Shown in pieces: positions 1 through 8,158 of a stretch of 64,000 bases of DNA. The translations under genes and the position numbers were made by a program. Source of the DNA: Bacteroidaceae bacterium (GTDB taxonomy: Bacteria > Bacteroidota > Bacteroidia > Bacteroidales > Bacteroidaceae). The notes beneath the pieces were generated by a model that made no database searches, was not told the origin of the DNA, and saw only the letters and a list, made by a program, of their open reading frames with translations. Within the stretch, counting starts at the first letter, position 1; every line of letters begins with the position of its first letter. The stretch covers positions 1 to 64,000 of the forward strand of contig JAFWPH010000017.1 in assembly GCA_017509605.1 (NCBI GenBank), read 5' to 3'.

Positions 1-795
1 ATCGTCATGATGATGGTGATGTCCATGCTCATGTTCATCGTCATCTTTGTTCAACTCCTCAGATGGTTTGTCCATTTCTTGTATCCATGCTGCGGAAGTA
101 GCCACGGCATCAAAGTCGAACATGCCGGTATGAATAATGCGGTCGAGATCTACGTTTCCGTAGTCGCAGTCGATAATCTTTGCCTTAGGTTGGATAGCTC
201 GTATGATTTGGCGGATATGCTCCAAATCCTTAGGTTCCACTTCAGATGCTTTGTTCAGAAGGATGATGTTGCAGAACTCTATCTGTTGTATCACAAGATT
301 CTCAATGTCCTCCTCATCGATGTTTTGCTTCATGAGGTCATTGCCGCTGCCGAATTCGTCTTTCATGCGTAGTGCATCCACAACCGTCACGATGCAGTCA
401 AGTACGGGTATGCCATTTTTGCAGTAGTCCATGCCCATTGATGGCAGGGAACTAATGGTTTGAGCGATGGGACCAGGCTCGCAGATGCCGCTTGCTTCGA
501 TTACGATGTAGTCAAAGCGTTTCATATCGGTGATGTCGCGCAACTGTGCCACCAAGTCCATTTTCAGTGTGCAACAGATGCAACCGTTTTGCAAGGCTAC
601 CAGACTGTCATCTTTTTGGCCCACAATACCGCCCTTCTCAATGAGGTCGGCATCTATGTTCACCTCGCCTATGTCATTAACGATGACTGCGAACTTGATT
701 CCTTTCTTGTTCGAAAGGATACGATTCAGCAATGTTGTCTTGCCACTGCCTAAATATCCAGTGAGCAAAAGCACTGGAATTTGTCTAATTCTCAT
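1..795 (-). CDS. G3E-family (CobW/P47K, COG0523) GTPase, C-terminus cut by window edge
   Basis: Reading leftward from the ATG at 793-795, 265 codons are open to base 1, so the end of the protein lies outside. Residues 13-20 form a Walker A loop (GYLGSGKT), residues 71-76 carry the GCICCT motif (CxCC, metal binding in this family), and an NKxx guanine-type motif (LNKAS) follows. The last visible part is a His/Asp/Glu-rich run, typical of the metal-storage loop between the GTPase and CobW C-terminal domains. G3E GTPases are nucleotide-dependent metallochaperones for zinc, cobalt or nickel; the His-rich loop fits zinc handling, but the client is not shown. A -7 box at 916-923 on the minus strand probably drives it. 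Confidence 0.9.
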   Translation of the reverse strand, partial: MRIRQIPVLLLTGYLGSGKTTLLNRILSNKKGIKFAVIVNDIGEVNIDADLIEKGGIVGQKDDSLVALQNGCICCTLKMDLVAQLRDITDMKRFDYIVIEASGICEPGPIAQTISSLPSMGMDYCKNGIPVLDCIVTVVDALRMKDEFGSGNDLMKQNIDEEDIENLVIQQIEFCNIILLNKASEVEPKDLEHIRQIIRAIQPKAKIIDCDYGNVDLDRIIHTGMFDFDAVATSAAWIQEMDKPSEELNKDDDEHEHGHHHHHDD

Positions 796-914
796 TGTAC
801 TCTCCTTTTGTTTATCGTTTAGTTATATTTAATTACCATTAAGTCGTTTCTTTTGGGCCTTGAAGTTTTTTATGCTCAAATTTGTAAAATATCCTCTCTA
901 AAATCTAAATTTCT

Positions 915-923
915 GCAAAAATA
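915..923 (-). promoter_or_regulatory. -7 promoter element for the G3E GTPase
   Basis: On the minus strand bases 923 to 916 read TATTTTTG, followed by C, matching the Bacteroidetes -7 consensus TAnnTTTG. It lies about 120 bases before the start codon. No clear -33 TTTG is visible at the right distance, so confidence is moderate. Confidence 0.45.
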
Positions 924-964
924 GTGCCAATTACAAGTAAAATAATAAAAAAAGTAGAAAAAAA

Positions 965-997
965 TTTGCATTTATTCATTAAACCTTATTATATTTG
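965..997 (+). promoter_or_regulatory. Bacteroidetes-type promoter for a candidate small RNA
   Basis: TTTG at 965-968 is followed after 21 bases by TATATTTG at 990-997, an excellent match to the sigma-ABfr promoter. Initiation would fall near 1004. No convincing gene follows on the plus strand before a hairpin with a T-run at 1067-1101. Confidence 0.6.
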
Positions 998-1003
998 CAT
1001 GGT

Positions 1004-1101
1004 CAAACATTTAAACAATGTTTTATCATACAGTTAGTAATAGTAACAGAATTAGATTTTTGGGTGCACTGGGGATACGTGAGTACCTCCAGTGTTTTTT
1101 T
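1004..1101 (+). ncRNA. candidate small non-coding RNA of about 100 nt
   Basis: The stretch is bounded by a strong plus-strand promoter (965-997) and by an intrinsic terminator: stem CACTGG (1067-1072) / CCAGTG (1089-1094) followed by seven T at 1095-1101. Both flanking genes are on the minus strand, so the unit is orphan and antisense to nothing annotated. A 35-codon frame beginning with ATG at 1018 runs through the hairpin but has no protein-like character. Family unknown to me; the start site is inferred. Confidence 0.45.
1067..1101 (+). terminator. intrinsic terminator of the candidate small RNA
   Basis: Six-base-pair stem CACTGG/CCAGTG with a 16-base loop that can add G-C pairs, followed directly by TTTTTTT. 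Confidence 0.55.
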
Positions 1102-1205
1102 ATATTAATGTCTTTTTACATTTTTTCCTTATGAAAAATGACAAAAAAACACAGTCTTGTCATTTATGACAAGTGTTAAAAAACCTAATTATTCTGATTA
1201 TATTC

Positions 1206-2558
1206 TCATTTCCATGGAAGACGGGCGAAACCGAAGGTTATGGAACCGTCTTTGCGGGTGACTATCATCTTGGCGGCAAAATCATCAGTAGCGAACTTCA
1301 TGTCACGCATTTTGAAGGTGAGTAGAAGATCGTTGCCATCTACCTTGGAAGATAGAGGAGTGGCACCATGTCCATAATCCACCTCATGAGGCGAACCGAA
1401 CTGAAGTGTGTTCAAATCAAGGTCTTTTATGGGGTCGAAACCTTTCTCTGCCCGTATGCGTACCGACAGTTTGGCAGCCTTGGCTTTTGTGTCAGCGGGG
1501 ATGGTGAGCAGGAGCCCCGGATCCAACGGAATGCAGATGTTCTTGGAACTATGGCGGTCCAGTGGTTTGTCTTCCCATTTGATGGTGTCAATCACGGCGA
1601 AGTTGGCCTGCACGGCGCGTCCTTCCTTGTCTTGAAGGATGCGCATCCGCTCGTACTTGAACCATTCCTCACTGCTGCCATCTTTATGACGTGCGATGCC
1701 GGGCATATAGGCCTCGCCATCGTCAACCTGCCAATGCAGGCCGTCGGCTGAGCGCAGATAGTAGGCGATGCGTCCCAGCCAGTCGTTGACGATGAGGTTG
1801 TACTGCACGGAGTCGCGCCAGAGCACGGGGTCTTCGAACTTGCCATCCACCTTTGGATAGACCGAACCGTCGGATATCTGGCGCCAAGTGGAGAGTCCGT
1901 TATCACTGCTCCATATACCGCCGCCACGACACACCATCAGCCATCCTCCATCAGGACGGCGGGCAAACGACAGGTTCGACAGTCCCTCAATGATGGGTTT
2001 GCCTTGTGGGTCGAACTCGAACTTGCCATATTCCCAAGGTCCATTCAAGGATCGGGATGTATAACGGCCGTTGATGACATAGAGCACCCATGTGCCGTTG
2101 TCGGTGCGGTAAATCTCGGGATTATGCCCGCGCCCAACGATCTGCAGGGGACGGAACGGGCCGTGTGACGTAGGGCCTACCGCGTGGACAACCCACGAGT
2201 TGCCCCATTCCATGTGCCCTTTCTCCGAAGCTTCGAGCCATGCCGCCACGAACTGGTGCCATAGTCCGTCGTCACCTTCGACGATGTTGCCGCCCCAATA
2301 ACTCCAGAACGAATCCTCGATGCCATTGTCTAAAAGTCGTGGACGCACCTCTGCGGCTCCCCACAAATCGCTGCGGAGGTCGTTGCCTTCCATAGGACGG
2401 AAGCGGTCCATAAAACGAGCGCCCTTTACCAACTGGCTCCAGTGAGCGGGTCGCTCACGTTCGGTCACTTGGGCTTGAAGGATGGAAGTCCACATGAATA
2501 AACAAATGGTGCAGCAAAGCAGGGCTGCAGGAGAAAACGACTTTCTCATTTGCGTCAT
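1206..2558 (-). CDS. secreted five-bladed beta-propeller glycosidase-like protein
   Basis: Starting at the ATG at 2556-2558 (MTQMRKSF, or three codons later), the protein of 450 residues begins with a signal peptide ending near LQAQ. A longer open frame reaches 2651, but a -7 box at 2620-2627 lies inside that extension, arguing for the shorter start. The body has repeated propeller-like strands: SYWGG, HNPEIYR, WVLYVINGRY, SFARRPDGGWLM, FEDPVLW, and so on, as in the GH43/GH32/GH117 fold. The 'FEDPVLWRD' stretch resembles the DP motif around an acidic residue in these glycosidases. Exact family and substrate cannot be assigned from the sequence alone. It is a single minus-strand gene with its 3' end facing the candidate small RNA. 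Confidence 0.7.
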   Translation of the reverse strand: MTQMRKSFSPAALLCCTICLFMWTSILQAQVTERERPAHWSQLVKGARFMDRFRPMEGNDLRSDLWGAAEVRPRLLDNGIEDSFWSYWGGNIVEGDDGLWHQFVAAWLEASEKGHMEWGNSWVVHAVGPTSHGPFRPLQIVGRGHNPEIYRTDNGTWVLYVINGRYTSRSLNGPWEYGKFEFDPQGKPIIEGLSNLSFARRPDGGWLMVCRGGGIWSSDNGLSTWRQISDGSVYPKVDGKFEDPVLWRDSVQYNLIVNDWLGRIAYYLRSADGLHWQVDDGEAYMPGIARHKDGSSEEWFKYERMRILQDKEGRAVQANFAVIDTIKWEDKPLDRHSSKNICIPLDPGLLLTIPADTKAKAAKLSVRIRAEKGFDPIKDLDLNTLQFGSPHEVDYGHGATPLSSKVDGNDLLLTFKMRDMKFATDDFAAKMIVTRKDGSITFGFARLPWK

Positions 2559-2619
2559 TTTGTTGGTTATAGTTGTTGGTTCATTTCTTGCCAATCGTTG
2601 AACAAGCATATTCAGTATG

Positions 2620-2627
2620 CAAATATA
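2620..2627 (-). promoter_or_regulatory. -7 promoter element for the propeller protein
   Basis: Minus strand reads TATATTTGC at 2627 to 2619. It predicts initiation near 2613, about 55 bases before the ATG at 2558. This decides against the start at 2651. Confidence 0.55.
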
Positions 2628-2696
2628 CATCATTCGTCTAAGATAGAACACATTTTCGTGTGTTTTTCTACGAATGGGACCTTTTACTGTATATTC

Positions 2697-2728
2697 TTGT
2701 GGAGCAGCTCTCGTACTGGTTAACTTTG
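2697..2728 (+). promoter_or_regulatory. promoter upstream of the SGNH hydrolase unit
   Basis: TTG at 2697-2699, 21 bases, then TAACTTTG at 2721-2728. A second, closer -7-like box (TAATTTTG, 2833-2840) lies 98 bases before the start codon but lacks a clear -33. Either could drive the plus-strand unit beginning at 2938. Confidence 0.5.
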
Positions 2729-2832
2729 TTGTCCTCTGTTGGCTCGCTGCAGTTCCTTGTTGCTGTGAATAATAAATCGATTCAAGCCATAAAATAATTA
2801 CAGAAGATGATGATTATTACAAGTATATTGTT

Positions 2833-2840
2833 TAATTTTG
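2833..2840 (+). promoter_or_regulatory. second -7-like box upstream of the SGNH hydrolase
   Basis: TAATTTTG followed by C, matching TAnnTTTG. No TTG/TTTG is visible 19-23 bases upstream. Confidence 0.4.
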
Positions 2841-2937
2841 CAGTAATCCTAAATAACGCTGACCGACAAAGAGAATCGTCCCATACGTCTTGATGTCTGG
2901 ATATATGAGTTTTCATAACTAAAACGCTCAATAAACG

Positions 2938-3612
2938 ATGAAAAGAATCATGTTATTTCTCCTTTTAGTCCTCACCTTGAGTGGCGTGGAGGCGCAGAAA
3001 GTATCGGTACTCGGTGACTCCTACAGCACATTTAAAGGATATGTCACCCCCGACACCAATGAACTCTGGTATCCACTCGATTGGGACGGTAACGATGTCC
3101 ACCAACTGGAGCAATCATGGGTCTATAAGTTCGTCAACGAGAACGGGTTCACTCTCGAACTCAACAACTCCTACTCGGGTTCCACCATCAGCAACACGGG
3201 GTATAACAAGGAGGACTATACCTACCGCTCCTTTACCACCCGTATGAACAACCTCGGCAAACCCGACATCATAATCATCTTCGGTGCCACCAACGATTCA
3301 TGGGCAGGTTCACCTATCGGCGATTACAAGTACAAGAAAATCAAGAAACAAGACCTCTATGCTTTCCGCCCGGCTATGGCTTATATGTGCCGCTATATGA
3401 AGAAGCATTACAAGAAAAGCAAGATATTCTTTGTGCTTAATTCCGAACTCAAAGATGAGATCAACGAGTCGGCCAAAACCATCTTGGACCACTACGGACT
3501 GCCTTGCATCGTACTCCACGACATCGAGAAACAGGATGGACACCCCTCTGTGAAAGGTATGCAAAGCATTGTGGACCAACTCAATGCATTCATCCTTCCG
3601 AAAATTAAGTGA
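2938..3612 (+). CDS. secreted SGNH/GDSL-type hydrolase
   Basis: 224 residues. A signal peptide covers residues 1-20 (ends VEAQ). GDSYS at 26-30 gives the block I nucleophile Ser28; GATND in the middle is the block III Asn region; DGHPS at 200-204 supplies His202 with a nearby Asp. These are the SGNH hydrolase blocks, so an esterase or deacetylase acting in the periplasm or outside is likely; for a locus near glycan-active enzymes, carbohydrate de-esterification is an inference only. It starts a plus-strand run with the secreted protein at 3675, the DUF6055 protein and the HD nuclease. Confidence 0.8.
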   Translation: MKRIMLFLLLVLTLSGVEAQKVSVLGDSYSTFKGYVTPDTNELWYPLDWDGNDVHQLEQSWVYKFVNENGFTLELNNSYSGSTISNTGYNKEDYTYRSFTTRMNNLGKPDIIIIFGATNDSWAGSPIGDYKYKKIKKQDLYAFRPAMAYMCRYMKKHYKKSKIFFVLNSELKDEINESAKTILDHYGLPCIVLHDIEKQDGHPSVKGMQSIVDQLNAFILPKIK

Positions 3613-3674
3613 CCTTGGACAACAATGAATCAACTAACTAACAATAATCATAACCCTATAAGGAAATAATAAAA

Positions 3675-4136
3675 ATGAAGAAGTTTAGAGTAATTATCTT
3701 GATGGCGCTTACATTGATTACAGGAAGTATTAGCGCCAAGAGTGTGGTTTTCACCCTTTCAGATGGCACTCAAGTCTATTATCTGATTGGTGGAGGCAGC
3801 AATCCCATTATGACTTTTGAGAATGGTTCTGTAACGGTTAATTCCGACACGTACCAGATCTCGGATATTGTCAACTTCTATATCTCGAACACCGACGACC
3901 CGTCAGGAGTGTCTGAACTGAAGGACTCCAGGTCATCGTTCAAGATGCAGGGCGAGACACTGTATGTCGGTTCTGCGAGCAAGGAAGTGAAGGTTTACGG
4001 CATCAATGGTGTGGAGCAGGAAGTGGAAGTCAGCATCATCGGTGACGTGACCGCAGTCGGGATAGCCAATCTGCCTGCTGGCAACTATGTTGTGAAAGTG
4101 GGGAAGACCAGTTTCAAGTTCAATAAGAAGAAATAG
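3675..4136 (+). CDS. small secreted protein with a sorting-like C-terminal domain
   Basis: 153 residues with a signal peptide (1-21, ends ISAK). The N-terminal half (VVFTLSDGTQVYYL, then TYQISDIVNFYIS) looks like the short beta domain found at the start of many Bacteroidales secreted proteins, where 'I.DI..F' precedes the body. The end (LPAGNYVVKVGKTSFKF followed by Lys residues) strongly resembles type A C-terminal sorting domains of T9SS cargo. No catalytic motif is visible. It sits 62 bases after the SGNH hydrolase and 42 bases before the DUF6055 protein, so co-expression is likely. Confidence 0.7.
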   Translation: MKKFRVIILMALTLITGSISAKSVVFTLSDGTQVYYLIGGGSNPIMTFENGSVTVNSDTYQISDIVNFYISNTDDPSGVSELKDSRSSFKMQGETLYVGSASKEVKVYGINGVEQEVEVSIIGDVTAVGIANLPAGNYVVKVGKTSFKFNKKK

Positions 4137-4178
4137 ACCCATTCATGTTTTTATCCAACAGTAATAACTTTTGATGAC

Positions 4179-6203
4179 ATGAGAAGAGCAGATTTCAAAA
4201 AGATGCTGGCTATATGCTTCCTGTCACTGTATTCTGTTTGCATGCAGGCTCAGGAAAGCATCTGGTACAAGCCCAACAACCGTTTTGAGGAAAATCAGGA
4301 ATTCAGTCTGAAAAACATTGACTCCATAGAATTCAGGACCAACCAGATGAGGATGTATTCCGACTCTCTGAAGATGGGTTACACCATTAAGACCTACAAG
4401 ACTGATGGCGTCTATCAGTTCACTAACCCGGGACTGATCATCTACAAACCCAATGAGTTCAGCAGCATGGACTTCAACAACGAGAACAGCCGTTGGTGCT
4501 TCCAGAGGAGCAAGGAGTCGGAGCATTTCATCGTGTTCTGGGAGAAAGGTTTCGGGAAGAATCCCAAGACATCCGCCATCAAACTCGATGTTGATTTGGT
4601 GTTGAAGAGAGCCGAGAACCTTTTCGACTTCTATGCCAACCGTCTCGGATTCATCATCCCTGGACAGTCCAGAAGCACCGACAAGTATAAAATCGAGATC
4701 TTCGTCAACTATTCCAACGAATGGCTGGCTACAGGATCTGGCTACGACGACAAGATCGGTGCCCTATGGTGCACTCCTTGGGCGCTTGATGCAAGTGGTG
4801 GCCACACCATTGCCCACGAGATCGGCCATTCTTTCCAGTATCTCGTTAGCTGCGACCTTGGCACCAGTCATGGTTGGAGATGGGGATTTGGCAACAATGG
4901 TAGCGGCGGCTGTGCTTGGTGGGAGTCGTGCGCCCAGTGGCAGGGCTTCAAGGTCTATCCCGAGCAGCAGTTCACCAACAGCTACTATGGCGAGAGCATC
5001 GGTAGCGCCTTCAAGAACATCATGCACGAGGACTGGCGGTACGCCAACTTTTTCATTCAGGACTACTGGTGTCAGCTCTATGGTGAGAAGTTCATCGGCA
5101 ACCTGTGGCGGGAGTCGAAATTCCCCGAGGATGTGGTCGAAACCTACAAGCGCATGAACAATGTCAGTCAGGACGAGTTCAACAAGATGTTCTTCGACTA
5201 CGCCTGCCGTGCTGTTACTTGGGACATCGACGGCATTCGCGATAGGGGAAAAGCTTATCAGAACGCATTCTCAACTACGTTGCATCAGGTAGAAGGGAAC
5301 ACCTTCGAGGTGGATGCAAGCAACTGTCCACAAAACTACGGCATGAACATCATCCAACTCAAAGGCTTCAAGCCAGGATCCACCGTGAAATGTAATTTCA
5401 AGGGTGTAGTAGGCGCCAAGGGATTCCGTGCTATCAATTCCCTCAGGGCAGGATGGAGATACGGATTTGTGGCTTTGCTCAACGACGGAAGCCGGCAGTA
5501 TGGCGAGATGTTCAGCGAAAAGGAAGGCGTGGCTGAGATGGAGCTTCCAGCCGAAACCAAGCAAGCCTGGTTTGTGGTGACGGGAGCGCCGACCATCCAC
5601 TGGCATCATCCTTGGGACGATGACGAGAGCAATGATGAGCAGTGGCCCTATCAGGTCACCTTCTCTGGCTGTGGGGCATACGGTGCCAACCGTGTGTTCA
5701 CCGAGGCCGACTTCCCGGAGGATTACCAGCGTCACGACACTCTTGTTGTCCTTGAGGCCTCAATCGCCCGCGATGTCAGCAGCTACAGCTCTGTCAGAGT
5801 GCAGTACGATACCGACGCCATCAGCGAGGCTCTTGGCCTGACCACTGAGCAGCTGAAGACGAAGGTCAAGGCCCAAATGACCGCCAATCCGAGGTTCGGA
5901 GCGCTCAATACCAACGGCAGATTCGTCATCACGCCGCTGACTACCACCAGTTCCGACATCAATTCCACCTCTTCCGACCGTAAGTACGGACATTGGTTCA
6001 CCTCGGCGGGTAACGTGTGTGACTATGGTGGTTCGGCATACGTCTTCGCCGAATGGCATCCCGAAAGCTATGGTTGCTATGTGGGTCAATATCCCAGTCA
6101 TCTCGTTTCGGGAAAGACTTATACCGTCCGTCACGCCTTTGAATACACCGTCAATGACAAAACCTATAGGGCGGTCATGGAGGTGCATCTCAACGTGAAA
6201 TAA
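4179..6203 (+). CDS. secreted DUF6055-type zinc-peptidase-like protein with C-terminal DUF4859
   Basis: 674 residues. Signal peptide about 1-24. A short N-terminal beta region (SLKNIDSIEF) is followed by a domain with HTIAHEIGHSFQY, an HExxH zinc motif, and downstream CAWWESCAQW, whose Glu could be the third ligand as in gluzincins. This arrangement fits DUF6055. The last 150 residues (GHWFTSAGNVCDYGG, YPSHLVSGKTYTVRHAF) fit DUF4859. A secreted metallopeptidase is inferred from the zinc motif; activity and substrate are not known for the family as far as I recall. It lies between a small secreted protein and a cytoplasmic nuclease gene that begins 11 bases after its stop. Confidence 0.75.
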   Translation: MRRADFKKMLAICFLSLYSVCMQAQESIWYKPNNRFEENQEFSLKNIDSIEFRTNQMRMYSDSLKMGYTIKTYKTDGVYQFTNPGLIIYKPNEFSSMDFNNENSRWCFQRSKESEHFIVFWEKGFGKNPKTSAIKLDVDLVLKRAENLFDFYANRLGFIIPGQSRSTDKYKIEIFVNYSNEWLATGSGYDDKIGALWCTPWALDASGGHTIAHEIGHSFQYLVSCDLGTSHGWRWGFGNNGSGGCAWWESCAQWQGFKVYPEQQFTNSYYGESIGSAFKNIMHEDWRYANFFIQDYWCQLYGEKFIGNLWRESKFPEDVVETYKRMNNVSQDEFNKMFFDYACRAVTWDIDGIRDRGKAYQNAFSTTLHQVEGNTFEVDASNCPQNYGMNIIQLKGFKPGSTVKCNFKGVVGAKGFRAINSLRAGWRYGFVALLNDGSRQYGEMFSEKEGVAEMELPAETKQAWFVVTGAPTIHWHHPWDDDESNDEQWPYQVTFSGCGAYGANRVFTEADFPEDYQRHDTLVVLEASIARDVSSYSSVRVQYDTDAISEALGLTTEQLKTKVKAQMTANPRFGALNTNGRFVITPLTTTSSDINSTSSDRKYGHWFTSAGNVCDYGGSAYVFAEWHPESYGCYVGQYPSHLVSGKTYTVRHAFEYTVNDKTYRAVMEVHLNVK

Positions 6204-6214
6204 CTATCGGAAAG

Positions 6215-7084
6215 ATGAAGGAATATATTGTTTTGACAAGATCAAACGGTGTGACAAGCAAGGGGGCGCCGTTTTGCAAACTGCTGATTGCGGCATCCGA
6301 GACCGACAAATTAGAACTGGCTGTGTGGGATGTGCCTGAGACCTCTGGTCCCAAAGTCGGGCAGAAGGTGTCGTTCTATGCCATACGGGAAAACGGCAAC
6401 AACAAGTCGGCTGCCGGTCAGGACATGAGACTTCTCGGCGAAGCTGCAGAGGACGACCCGCTTTATACTTTGCTGCCACATGTGGTCAAGAAGGAGTTAT
6501 GGGATGATTGTCTTGACCAACTGCTCGCTTTCTGTACTGATGAGACGTTGAAAGGCATCATCAGCGACCAGAAGGACGAGCTCTATGACAAGTACAAGAC
6601 AGTGCCTGCAGCGGCCAACGTGCATCATGCCTTCAAGGGAGGACTGGCCAACCATACATACGAGATGCTCCATCTGCTTCTTGGTATGTATCCTGTCATG
6701 CCTTACCCAGTGAAGATCGAGCGTTGCATACTTGCCATCTTGTTCCATGACTGGGGAAAAATCGCCGAGTACACCATGACCGCCGATGGTACCATCAACA
6801 CCACTGAGCACATGTATCTGCTCGGCCATATCTACATCTCCGCTTACCGTCTCAACAATATCCTGAAGGAGTACAAGGTGGATGGCAAGGAGATAGAACG
6901 CATCGTCCATTGTGTGCTCGCCCACCACGGGCAACTTGAGTTCGGCTCACCCGTGATGCCTTGCACACAGGAAGCGCAAATCGTCAGTTTCGTGGACAAT
7001 ATATCTGCCAAGGCCAATGTCATGGACAACACAGCGTCGATGGAATACAACAGGGCTGTGGCAACACATGTCATCAAGGGATAG
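6215..7084 (+). CDS. OB-fold plus HD-domain 3'-5' exoribonuclease, YhaM-like
   Basis: 289 residues with no signal peptide. The first 80 residues have an OB-fold pattern (GAPFCKLLIA, LELAVWD, GQKVSFYA). An HD domain follows: HHAFKGGLANHTYEM, then LFHDWGKI (His-Asp pair), GHIYIS, and LAHHGQLEFGSPVMP, all hallmarks of the YhaM/Cbf1 family, which degrades single-stranded RNA or DNA from the 3' end. Length agrees with the family (about 310). The ATG at 6215 lies 11 bases after the upstream stop, with a GGAAAG site. It converges on the zinc-ribbon lipoprotein gene with only 11 bases between stops. Confidence 0.85.
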   Translation: MKEYIVLTRSNGVTSKGAPFCKLLIAASETDKLELAVWDVPETSGPKVGQKVSFYAIRENGNNKSAAGQDMRLLGEAAEDDPLYTLLPHVVKKELWDDCLDQLLAFCTDETLKGIISDQKDELYDKYKTVPAAANVHHAFKGGLANHTYEMLHLLLGMYPVMPYPVKIERCILAILFHDWGKIAEYTMTADGTINTTEHMYLLGHIYISAYRLNNILKEYKVDGKEIERIVHCVLAHHGQLEFGSPVMPCTQEAQIVSFVDNISAKANVMDNTASMEYNRAVATHVIKG

Positions 7085-7095
7085 GGCACGATAGC

Positions 7096-8142
7096 CTATT
7101 TGTTTTCCGATCCACAGTAAGGGCACTTGCCTTTGCTGTGGATTCGTTTTCCACAATGGCCGCATTTGTAACGGCAACGAACATATTTCACATAGTAGTA
7201 GATTGAACCGAAGATGAAGAGGGGAAGCAGGAGGTAGCCGATATAGATGAGTGTGGTCCAACTGAATACCAGATAGACCAACATGCCGAAAGCCAGCAGT
7301 TCCAAGGTACAGTAAACGCTGTCGGAGAAAGCGAAACAATGATGGATCTCATCAATGGTGGCGAGGAAAACTATGATTACTGCCCAAACGATGGTGACCA
7401 GTACGGCGAGGTTAAGGGGCAGTACCGCAGGGTTGGGCGAGGGATGGTAATAGAACTCTTGCCAGTACCAGGGCATGAAATTCTGGATTGTGGCATAGAC
7501 GGTGGCCATCAAAGAGATCAGGATAAGGAACAGCAAAGGGTAGAAACTGTCCATCTGGTCGTGTTGGAGCAATAGCAACTTCCTACGCCTTCCTTTTTGA
7601 ACCAGAAAGGCCACTACACCAAGGCCAAGCAGACCAATCATCCAAATCACGCGACTGTTGCTCATGGTGTCGATCATGATGGAAATGGTGTCGTCGGGAA
7701 CCACTCCTTTCAGCAAGTCTTTCTCCCTGATCCACCCCATCGCCAGACGGTCGCTTGCCACTTTCACCCATACACTGTCTATAGAGTCGCCGTGGACGAC
7801 CGTATGGTTGGCCACCACAATCACTTCGTCACGGTAGATGTATTGTGTGTCAATCTCCAAGTCCTCAAGCATAGGCACCAACATCATCGAGTCTGCCTTC
7901 ACCATGAAGTTGAAGTTCTCGCTGTAGTGGTGGATGATGCGGAAGTTCAAAGAGTCGATCTGTTTGGCGCTCAGGCGGGAGATTACAGCCTCTCCCGAGT
8001 CGCTCATCACTTTGGCGATGATGGTGTCGGTGTCATTGAGCGAGGTGGTGGCCACAGGTCGGGTCGGCTGGGTGCACGACGAGACGGCTACCAGCAACGA
8101 CATGAACAGCAACATGAACTGATGGGCGAAGGTCTTGTTCAT
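7096..8142 (-). CDS. membrane lipoprotein with SH3-like region and C-terminal zinc ribbon
   Basis: 348 residues. The N-terminus has a lipoprotein signal with the lipidation Cys at residue 23 (AVSSC). Residues 30-155 look like an extracytoplasmic domain ending in an SH3-like piece (SVWVKVASDRLAMGWI). About four to five membrane helices follow (near 163-180, 203-220, 240-262, 275-320). The last 25 residues hold two CxxC pairs (CGHCG, CPYCG), a zinc ribbon that should face the cytoplasm. Function unknown. It is the last gene of a minus-strand run, 16 bases after the U32 gene. Confidence 0.7.
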   Translation of the reverse strand: MNKTFAHQFMLLFMSLLVAVSSCTQPTRPVATTSLNDTDTIIAKVMSDSGEAVISRLSAKQIDSLNFRIIHHYSENFNFMVKADSMMLVPMLEDLEIDTQYIYRDEVIVVANHTVVHGDSIDSVWVKVASDRLAMGWIREKDLLKGVVPDDTISIMIDTMSNSRVIWMIGLLGLGVVAFLVQKGRRRKLLLLQHDQMDSFYPLLFLILISLMATVYATIQNFMPWYWQEFYYHPSPNPAVLPLNLAVLVTIVWAVIIVFLATIDEIHHCFAFSDSVYCTLELLAFGMLVYLVFSWTTLIYIGYLLLPLFIFGSIYYYVKYVRCRYKCGHCGKRIHSKGKCPYCGSENK

Positions 8143-8158
8143 CTTCTTGACAGGCCTT

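Noticed and set aside
1018-1125. Short peptide frame inside the candidate small RNA
   Set aside because: It runs through the terminator and has no ribosome-binding site or conserved look.
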